From Deltaproteobacteria bacterium (GTDB lineage Bacteria; Desulfobacterota; Desulfuromonadia; Geobacterales; Pseudopelobacteraceae): 11,650 nt of DNA. A program made the translations under genes and the position numbers. Under the pieces are notes generated by a model, which did no database searches, had not been told where the DNA came from, and saw nothing but the letters and a program-made list of their open reading frames with translations. The DNA lies in assembly GCA_016219145.1 (NCBI GenBank), contig JACRCG010000168.1:1-11650 (forward strand). The letters are read 5' to 3'. Every line of letters begins with the position of its first letter. Position 1 is the stretch's first letter. Below are positions 6,695-11,650 of this stretch, in pieces.

Positions 6695-8518
6695 TCAAGT
6701 CCGCTTGAAAATCTTCTCCAGTTCCCCCAGCCTGATGACATGCGAGACCGGCCGGCCGTGCGGACAACTTGCGGCGAAGTCGGTTTCGTCCATGCTGCGC
6801 AGCAGTTCATTCATCTGGCGGGCCTCCAGCGGGTGAACTCCGCGCACGACCGAGTGGCAGGCAACTCTGGAGAGCAGTTCATCCAGCACATCCTGAAAAG
6901 CGGCGCTGGTGCCGAGTTGGACAAGATCAGCCAGAATATCCCGCACCAGGCGGATTGCGTCTCTTTCAGCCGCCAGGCGCGGGACTGCGGAAACCATAAT
7001 GGTATTGCCGCCAAACGGATCCAGCTCAAAACCAAGGGCCGCCAGATCTTTGAGAAAACGTGCTGCCGCCGCAACCTCGCTGAACGAAAGCTCCACCGTC
7101 TCCGGGAAAAGCAGCCGCTGTGACTCCACCCCGCCGGCCAGAAACTGCAGTTTCAAGCGCTGAAAGGCGACCCGTTCGCTGGCGGCGTGCTGGTCGATAA
7201 TCACCAGCTCCTGGCCGGACTGGCAGAGGATGTACTCACTGTGAAACTGGCCGATGATCGTCAGCGACGAGAAGTATCCGGCCCCTTCAGAATTGGCGGG
7301 TTGCGGCTGGAAGGTAGTTGCCGGTTCGCTGACTGCCATCGGTTGGGATACCGGCGCTGCATTTTCTGATTTTCCGTTTCCGACACTATAAACTGAACCT
7401 GGGCCGTAATGTTCTTCGCGGCGCGGCATGGCCAGTGAAGCCTGGGCTGCGGCGGCAATCCGCTCGCGGTAAGCCTGGCCGGTCGGGGCTGTTGATGGGA
7501 GCGGAAGTTCCGGCCGGTTGGCCAGCCAGGGAGAGCTGCACAGAACGGCTGCCACCGCCGCCTGGATGGCGTCATGCACGTTGGATTGCCGCCGGAAACG
7601 CACTTCGTGTTTGGTGGGGTGGACATTTACATCCACCTCTCCGGCCGGCAACTGGATAAACAGTGCAATAACCGGATAACGGCCCCGGTCGATCACGCCG
7701 CGATAGGCCTGCATGACGGCGTGCTGCACCAGTTTATCGCGAACGAAGCGGCCGTTGATGTATGTAAAAACAGACTGCGGTCCGGAGCGTACCAGTGACG
7801 GGCCCGAGACAAATCCGCTGACCGAAACATACCCATCCTCATAATCGACCGCATGAAGTTTTTCAGCTGTATCCTTGCCGACCACTTGCGACACTCTCCG
7901 TCGCAAATCACTGCGCTGAACCTTCAGAAGCTCCCGGCCGTCACTGCTGCATGAAAAAGCTACCGCCGGCCGGGAAACCGCCATGCGCGCCACTACGTCC
8001 CCGACATGCCCGGTTTCTGTCTCGGCGCTTTTCATGAACTTGAGACGGGCCGGAATGTTGAAAAAAATCTGCTCCACGCTGATGACCGTGCCGGGAGCCA
8101 TGCCGCAGGCTTTTACATCACGCACCCGGCCACCCTCCACGATGATTTCGGTTCCCTCAAGACTGTCCGGTTCACGGGTGGCCAGTGTAAAGCGGGAGAC
8201 CGAGGCGATCGAGGGGAGCGCTTCTCCCCGGAAGCCCAGGGTCAAAATGCCATCCAGGTCGTCCTCGCTTCTGATCTTGCTGGTAGCATGTCTCTCAAGC
8301 GAAAGCAGGGCATCCTCGCGCGACATGCCGTGGCCGTTGTCCGCAACCCGGATAAGCCGTCTGCCACCGACGGAGATATCGACGGAGATGTCGGTTGCTC
8401 CGGCATCCAGGGCGTTCTCGATCAACTCCTTTATGACGGAAGAGGGGCGTTCGACCACCTCACCGGCGGCGATCTTGTTGGTAAGCGTCTCAGGCAGGAT
8501 TGTAATGCGATGTGACAT
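6695..8518 (-). CDS. mutL: DNA mismatch repair protein MutL
   Basis: A 607-residue MutL, normal for the family. It couples mismatch recognition by MutS to strand removal. The N-terminal GHKL ATPase shows ELIENALDAGA (31-41), VADNGHGM (58-65), ATSKI (78-82) and GFRGEAL (95-101). A low-complexity linker covers about 335-415. The C-terminal dimerisation/endonuclease domain has IDQHAASERVAFQ (441-453), ACHSVVRG (553-560), CPHGRP (585-590) and a terminal FKR. The nicking consensus is DQHA-x2-E-x4-E; Glu448 is present but the second Glu is Gln453. QRLLFP (467-472) matches the clamp-binding form QxLLxP. The start has a GGTGGAG ribosome site about 8 bases upstream. MutS is not in the window. An intrinsic terminator lies just upstream. 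The gene converges with the oxidoreductase operon, with 43 bases between their ends. Confidence 0.96.
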   Translation of the reverse strand: MSHRITILPETLTNKIAAGEVVERPSSVIKELIENALDAGATDISVDISVGGRRLIRVADNGHGMSREDALLSLERHATSKIRSEDDLDGILTLGFRGEALPSIASVSRFTLATREPDSLEGTEIIVEGGRVRDVKACGMAPGTVISVEQIFFNIPARLKFMKSAETETGHVGDVVARMAVSRPAVAFSCSSDGRELLKVQRSDLRRRVSQVVGKDTAEKLHAVDYEDGYVSVSGFVSGPSLVRSGPQSVFTYINGRFVRDKLVQHAVMQAYRGVIDRGRYPVIALFIQLPAGEVDVNVHPTKHEVRFRRQSNVHDAIQAAVAAVLCSSPWLANRPELPLPSTAPTGQAYRERIAAAAQASLAMPRREEHYGPGSVYSVGNGKSENAAPVSQPMAVSEPATTFQPQPANSEGAGYFSSLTIIGQFHSEYILCQSGQELVIIDQHAASERVAFQRLKLQFLAGGVESQRLLFPETVELSFSEVAAAARFLKDLAALGFELDPFGGNTIMVSAVPRLAAERDAIRLVRDILADLVQLGTSAAFQDVLDELLSRVACHSVVRGVHPLEARQMNELLRSMDETDFAASCPHGRPVSHVIRLGELEKIFKRT

Positions 8519-8537
8519 GGCTACTGCTCCACCTATG

Positions 8538-8564
8538 AAAAAAGAGCGGGAAAACCCGCTCTTT
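8538..8564 (-). terminator. Intrinsic (rho-independent) terminator after the zinc-ribbon gene, just before mutL
   Basis: A perfect 10-base stem, AAAGAGCGGG (8541-8550) with CCCGCTCTTT (8555-8564), closes a 4-base loop. On the minus strand the hairpin is followed by six T (8543 down to 8538). This orientation ends transcription coming from prmA-rsmE-zinc ribbon. No T-run follows on the plus strand. Confidence 0.85.
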
Positions 8565-8589
8565 CGGTTGTCAACTGTGTACGCTGCAA

Positions 8590-9165
8590 TTATTTTTTGG
8601 CATTTTCGTCAGTATCGCCGAAAAGGCTGTCAAAATCATCTGTAGAAACCTGCCCGGCGCTTGAAGCGGTAGAAACCGGTGTATCATCCCAGGAAAAGTT
8701 TTCAAGGTCAAATTCACCCGGGCTTGGCGCGGCAGGCTGGGGCTTTGCCGGTGCAGCGGGAGCGGCCGAAGAAGCGAACGGATCGTTATCGGACTGGGAT
8801 GTTGATTCGAGGAGGTCGGCAAATCCGCTATCCTCGATTTTAGGTTGCGGCGGAGCGACTTCAGGAAGATCATCATCAAAATTGAACGGATCGTCATTGG
8901 ATGACGGGGTAGAGTATGAAGAGGGCGCGCTATCCTCAGGCAGATCGAATGAAAACATGTCATCGTGCATCTCCACCTGTTCGACAGGCTGCTCATTCGT
9001 GGATGCAGCGCTTCTGAATTCATTGGCCTTCAACTCCCTGACCTCGGGCGGCAGGATAATCGGAGTGATATTATGCGTCAGCTTATAGGCGCCCAGATCG
9101 CCGGAGCACTTCTTACAGCTGTTATGATACTCAAAACTGTTGTATCCGCACTTGGGACATTTCAT
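8590..9165 (-). CDS. Zinc-ribbon protein with a long acidic, probably disordered tail, function unknown
   Basis: A 191-residue protein. The first 20 residues form a zinc ribbon with Cys3, Cys6, Cys17 and Cys20 (CPKCGY...SCKKC). From about 50 to the end it is rich in Ser, Pro, Ala, Asp and Glu, and is likely disordered. Short acidic-aromatic segments recur in this tail: MFSFDLPED (70-78), DPFNFDDDLPE (92-102), GFADLLES (114-121), DPFAS (128-132), EFDLENFSWDD (151-161) and DDFDSLFGD (176-184). No transmembrane segment or enzyme motif is seen. The start has an AAGGAG ribosome site 6 bases upstream. It sits 25 bases after rsmE in the same direction and is the last gene before the terminator, so it is probably co-transcribed with the two translation-related methyltransferases. 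The recurring motifs suggest an adaptor or docking role; that is inference only. Confidence 0.75.
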   Translation of the reverse strand: MKCPKCGYNSFEYHNSCKKCSGDLGAYKLTHNITPIILPPEVRELKANEFRSAASTNEQPVEQVEMHDDMFSFDLPEDSAPSSYSTPSSNDDPFNFDDDLPEVAPPQPKIEDSGFADLLESTSQSDNDPFASSAAPAAPAKPQPAAPSPGEFDLENFSWDDTPVSTASSAGQVSTDDFDSLFGDTDENAKK

Positions 9166-9190
9166 AAGCTGCTCCTTGAGGTGGGTTTAA

Positions 9191-9937
9191 TCATAAATCG
9201 CCCCAAACATACTGCATTATCGCAAGAATAGCAATACTTGCCGTTTCTGTTCTCAGGATTCTGGAGCCCAGTGAAACCGGCTGAAAACCTTGCCGGGTAA
9301 AATGGCGCAGTTCCAATGGGTCAAAACCACCCTCCGGTCCGATTGCCACCGCTACTGAGACCGGTTTTGCCTGCAACGCCAGCGCCTCTTTTAATGTCCG
9401 CTCCCGCTCTCCTTCCCAGAGAATCAAGCGCAGTTCCTGCCCCGAATCATCGGCCGCCTCCTGCGCGCCGCTTCTCCAGGAAACAGCCGGAACATCGCTT
9501 CGGCCGCACTGCCGGGCAGCTTCCGATGTAATCCGGTTCCAGCGTTCCAGCCTGCCGGTCAGCTGATCGTCACGAATCCGGACGACTGAACGGCAGCCGC
9601 CGAAAAGCCGGAAATCGTGGGCGCCCAGCTCGGTCCCTTTTTGCAGGATCAGATCGATCTTGTCACCTTTCGGCAGCGCCTGACAGATTGTAATCCGGGG
9701 AGCTTCAGAATCACCGGCTGCATTGTCCAGAAGAGAGGAGATCCTGACAGTGACCCGTTCTCTGGTCACCTGCTCGATCACCCCGCAGCGGACGTTCCCG
9801 TTCTCATCCGCCAGCTGGACCGAATCACCGCTGCCCATGCGCAATACACGCACCATGTGATTGTAAACGTCGCCGTCCAGCGTGGCGTAATCGCCACTGA
9901 CCTTGCCGGAGTTGATCATGAAGCGCCTGCTGCTCAT
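9191..9937 (-). CDS. rsmE: 16S rRNA (uracil-1498-N3)-methyltransferase RsmE
   Basis: A 248-residue SPOUT methyltransferase that methylates U1498 of 16S rRNA with S-adenosylmethionine. The N-terminal PUA-like RNA-binding part begins MSSRRFMI and includes HMVRVLRMGSGD. EAARQCGR (140-147) is a conserved family segment. The trefoil-knot cofactor site is IGPEGGF (199-205) with SLGSRILRTETA (222-233). The frame is open to ATG 9964, but ATG 9937 is preferred. It overlaps the prmA stop in an ATGA arrangement typical of coupled translation, and the nine extra residues of the longer form lie over the prmA C-terminus and match no family sequence. Confidence 0.93.
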   Translation of the reverse strand: MSSRRFMINSGKVSGDYATLDGDVYNHMVRVLRMGSGDSVQLADENGNVRCGVIEQVTRERVTVRISSLLDNAAGDSEAPRITICQALPKGDKIDLILQKGTELGAHDFRLFGGCRSVVRIRDDQLTGRLERWNRITSEAARQCGRSDVPAVSWRSGAQEAADDSGQELRLILWEGERERTLKEALALQAKPVSVAVAIGPEGGFDPLELRHFTRQGFQPVSLGSRILRTETASIAILAIMQYVWGDL

Positions 9938-10851
9938 GGGTTCCGGTACAGCATGGCGACCCACTCACCGGCCACGGCGGTCTCGGCGTATTGAAGCGGT
10001 TGCCGGGCAAAGCCCTGCCGCACCAGCCCCTCTTTCTCAGCCAGTATTCCGGACAGTATCAGCGCTCCGCCCGGATTCAGGCGTGCCGCCAGCCAGGGCG
10101 CCAGCCTGACCAGCTCTTCAGCCAGAATATTTGCCAGAATGACGTCGAAACTCTCCGCCAGCGATTCGAGCGGAATCGTACCGCACTCCACCTGCTTGTC
10201 CAGCCCGTTGATGACCAGGTTCTCGCGGGCCACTTCAACCGCATCGGCGTCAATGTCGAGCGCCAGAATCCGGCCTGCCCCCAACAGAGCGGCGGCCATG
10301 GCCAGAATGCCGGAGCCGGTGCCCAGATCAAGCAGTGATGGCGCGGCTGACCCGACGGAGCCGATCTGTTTTTCCAGCATTTCCAGACAGAGCCGGGTAG
10401 TCTCATGCCCGCCGGTGCCAAAGGCCATGCCGGGGTCGATCCTGATTACCAGATCACCCGCCTGCGCTGCCGCCTCTTCCCAGGTGGGGACAATCAGCAG
10501 TCTGGCCCCGACCCGCATCGGCTTGAAGTGGACCTTCCAGCTGCTGCTCCAGTCTTCCGCGCTAACAGCTTTAAGCGTCGGAGCCGGGATATAGAGGGTC
10601 GGTTGAAGGGCTGAGAGCTGGTGCAGATAAGCTTCCAGCTCGGCCATCAGAGGGGCCGGATCAACATCATCCGGGAGATAGGCCTTGACCGTCATGCGGG
10701 GGGAATCAGGAATTTCGCTGGTCGAGAAAGCATCTACCGTGAGATTCTCCACGCAGACTCCATTGCCGGAGAGCTCAGTCAGGAAGGACGACAGGACATC
10801 CGCCAATTCTGCCGGCACGTCGCAAGCGATTTCCATCCAGGATTCATTCAT
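9934..10851 (-). CDS. prmA: Ribosomal protein L11 methyltransferase PrmA
   Basis: A 305-residue class I S-adenosylmethionine methyltransferase that methylates lysines and the N-terminus of ribosomal protein L11. An N-terminal substrate-recognition domain covers about 1-90. The family block DPGMAFGTGGHETTRLCLE (139-157) is followed by cofactor motif I LLDLGTGSGIL (173-183), the acidic strand end ALDIDADAVEVARENL (197-212) and the NILAEEL block (241-247), equivalent to the NPPY-like site of other methyltransferases. An AAAGG ribosome site lies 7 bases before ATG 10851. It is the first gene of the minus-strand operon with rsmE and the zinc-ribbon gene. Only a weak -35/-10 candidate was seen upstream (TTGTAA-N17-TAACTT on the minus strand, about 10880-10910), not strong enough to list. 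Confidence 0.95.
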   Translation of the reverse strand: MNESWMEIACDVPAELADVLSSFLTELSGNGVCVENLTVDAFSTSEIPDSPRMTVKAYLPDDVDPAPLMAELEAYLHQLSALQPTLYIPAPTLKAVSAEDWSSSWKVHFKPMRVGARLLIVPTWEEAAAQAGDLVIRIDPGMAFGTGGHETTRLCLEMLEKQIGSVGSAAPSLLDLGTGSGILAMAAALLGAGRILALDIDADAVEVARENLVINGLDKQVECGTIPLESLAESFDVILANILAEELVRLAPWLAARLNPGGALILSGILAEKEGLVRQGFARQPLQYAETAVAGEWVAMLYRNP

Positions 10852-10927
10852 GAGACAACCTTTCTTCGTAAAAGGAGAGACCGTTAAAAGTTAACAGAAC
10901 CGCAGCGGCCTTACAACCCAAAACGGC

Positions 10928-11064
10928 TGGTATCACACAAAGCCCGCAAAGTTCACCAAGAAAATCAGCTGATTGCAAAAGTTGACAAGTCGGCTTACAG
11001 ATTAATGTTTCAAAACCGAAACGACCTGGATTTCTTTGTGTTCTTTGTGCCTTTGTGAGACCAG
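10928..11064. repeat. Large imperfect inverted repeat with CTTTGTG units (possible MITE-like or REP-like element)
   Basis: The right arm (about 11025-11064) contains three CTTTGTG units at 11034-11040, 11043-11049 and 11051-11057. Read on the other strand it aligns with the left arm (about 10928-10970) over roughly 40 bases with small gaps. Both outer ends read CTGGTnTCACA. The inner spacer is about 55 bases. T7 follows the right arm. It could be a mobile short repeat, a hairpin that insulates the divergent genes, or both. Confidence 0.55.
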
Positions 11065-11125
11065 CTTTTTTTCAGGATTATTTAAAAAGCCGACGCTGCC
11101 TTATGTCCTGTACATCTCGCAAACC

Positions 11126-11154
11126 TTGACCGAAGCCGGTATTCCTGCTATTAG
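11126..11154 (+). promoter_or_regulatory. Probable sigma-70 promoter of glyQ
   Basis: A -35 element TTGACC (11126-11131) is separated by 17 bases from a -10 element TATTAG (11149-11154). The predicted start near 11161 gives a leader of about 35 bases to the GTG start. The match is 5 of 6 and 4 of 6 with optimal spacing. Confidence 0.5.
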
Positions 11155-11183
11155 GTACATCTTTATTCCAGCACTCCACAAGC

Positions 11184-11189
11184 GGAGGT
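11184..11189 (+). promoter_or_regulatory. Ribosome binding site fixing the GTG start of glyQ
   Basis: A perfect GGAGGT lies 6 bases before GTG 11196. The next in-frame ATG is well inside conserved GlyQ sequence, so the GTG start is strongly supported. Confidence 0.85.
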
Positions 11190-11195
11190 ACTTTC

Positions 11196-11650
11196 GTGAC
11201 ATTTCAGGATCTTATCCTTTCCCTGCAAGGCTACTGGGCCAAACAGGGCTGCGTTATCCAACAACCGTACGACACCGAAAAAGGCGCCGGCACCTTTAAC
11301 CCGGCCACATTTATGCGCGTCCTCGGCACCGAGCCATGGAACGTGGCCTATGTGGAACCCTCCCGCCGCCCTACAGACGGGCGCTACGGCAACAACCCCA
11401 ACCGTCTGCAGCACTATTACCAGTTTCAGGTTATCCTGAAGCCGAACCCGCTCAACATTCTGGATCTGTATCTGGATTCGCTGCGGGCCTTCGGACTCGA
11501 CCCCAACAAACACGACATCCGCTTTGTTGAGGACGATTGGGAGTCCCCTACCCTGGGCGCCTGGGGATTGGGATGGGAGGTCTGGCTGGACGGGATGGAG
11601 GTTAGCCAGTTTACCTATTTCCAGCAGGTGGGGGGAATTGACTTATCTCC
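11196..11650 (+). CDS. glyQ: Glycyl-tRNA synthetase alpha subunit (3' end outside window)
   Basis: The first 151 residues of the alpha chain of the bacterial alpha2-beta2 glycyl-tRNA synthetase, which charges tRNA-Gly with glycine. Translation begins at GTG with TFQDLILSLQGYWAKQGC and carries the near-invariant family blocks: IQQPYDTEKGAGTFNPATF, EPWNVAYVEPSRRPTDGRYG, NRLQHYYQFQVILKP, DIRFVEDDWESPTLGAWGLG and QFTYFQQVGGIDL. These belong to the class II catalytic core. Family length is about 290-300 residues, so about half is present. The beta subunit glyS normally follows and would lie beyond the window. Expression is probably from its own promoter in the divergent region with prmA. Confidence 0.97.
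   Translation, partial: MTFQDLILSLQGYWAKQGCVIQQPYDTEKGAGTFNPATFMRVLGTEPWNVAYVEPSRRPTDGRYGNNPNRLQHYYQFQVILKPNPLNILDLYLDSLRAFGLDPNKHDIRFVEDDWESPTLGAWGLGWEVWLDGMEVSQFTYFQQVGGIDLS

Larger units (their letters stand above)
10852..11195. other. Divergent intergenic region between prmA and glyQ
   Basis: These 344 bases contain no convincing gene. They hold, from left to right, the prmA ribosome site, a large CTTTGTG-type inverted repeat ending in a T-run (11066-11072), a second short inverted pair (GTCGGCTT 10989-10996 with AAGCCGAC 11087-11094), and the probable glyQ promoter and ribosome site. No T-box leader was seen. Confidence 0.7.

Noticed and set aside
6694..6709. Inverted repeat TTCAAG-TCCG-CTTGAA as a mutL or operon terminator
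   Set aside because: The stem is only 6 bases, overlaps the last mutL codons and has no T-run on either strand.
7983..8645. 220-codon plus-strand open frame opposite mutL
   Set aside because: It covers the conserved MutL ATPase region in antisense, crosses the terminator hairpin and matches no known family.
11034..11057. Three CTTTGTG units as a CRISPR-like array
   Set aside because: Units are 7 bases with 1-2 base gaps; there are no spacers of CRISPR length.
10852..11195. T-box riboswitch controlling glyQ
   Set aside because: No T-box consensus or antiterminator was found, and the probable promoter leaves a leader of only about 35 bases.

Overview
The window looks like chromosome from an anaerobic, Geobacter/Pelobacter-type bacterium (Desulfuromonadales). 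This is inferred from four things: moderate-to-high G+C in the housekeeping genes, a cytoplasmic molybdenum/tungsten enzyme with a small ferredoxin partner, a sigma-54-like promoter, and the gene set prmA-rsmE-zinc ribbon-mutL next to a separate-subunit glycyl-tRNA synthetase (glyQ). No rRNA, tRNA, CRISPR array or transposase gene was seen.

Left part (1-3751, plus strand). The window opens inside an A+T-richer gene. It encodes the C-terminal half of a cytosine-5 DNA methyltransferase, continuous in one reading frame with a BsuBI/PstI-family restriction endonuclease. This appears to be a single-chain restriction-modification protein. Four bases later comes dinB (DNA polymerase IV). Next is an A+T-rich AraC-family regulator preceded by a well-spaced sigma-54 (-24/-12) match.

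Centre (3868-6651, plus strand). A two-gene operon encodes a large DMSO-reductase-superfamily oxidoreductase of the acetylene hydratase/transhydroxylase/catechol dehydroxylase type and a 112-residue protein with two [4Fe-4S] motifs. Neither has an export signal or a membrane partner here. With the AraC regulator upstream they look like a substrate-inducible cytoplasmic redox cassette of unknown substrate. This is the most likely undescribed metabolic system in the window.

Right part (6695-10851, minus strand). Reading right to left are prmA (ribosomal protein L11 methyltransferase), rsmE (16S rRNA m3U1498 methyltransferase, ATGA overlap), an acidic zinc-ribbon protein of unknown function, a clear intrinsic terminator, and mutL. 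The terminator lies only about 20 bases before mutL, which leaves little room for a conventional mutL promoter. The 344-base divergent region between prmA and glyQ holds a large imperfect inverted repeat built on CTTTGTG units and a plausible glyQ promoter. The window ends inside glyQ, which begins with GTG after a perfect ribosome binding site.
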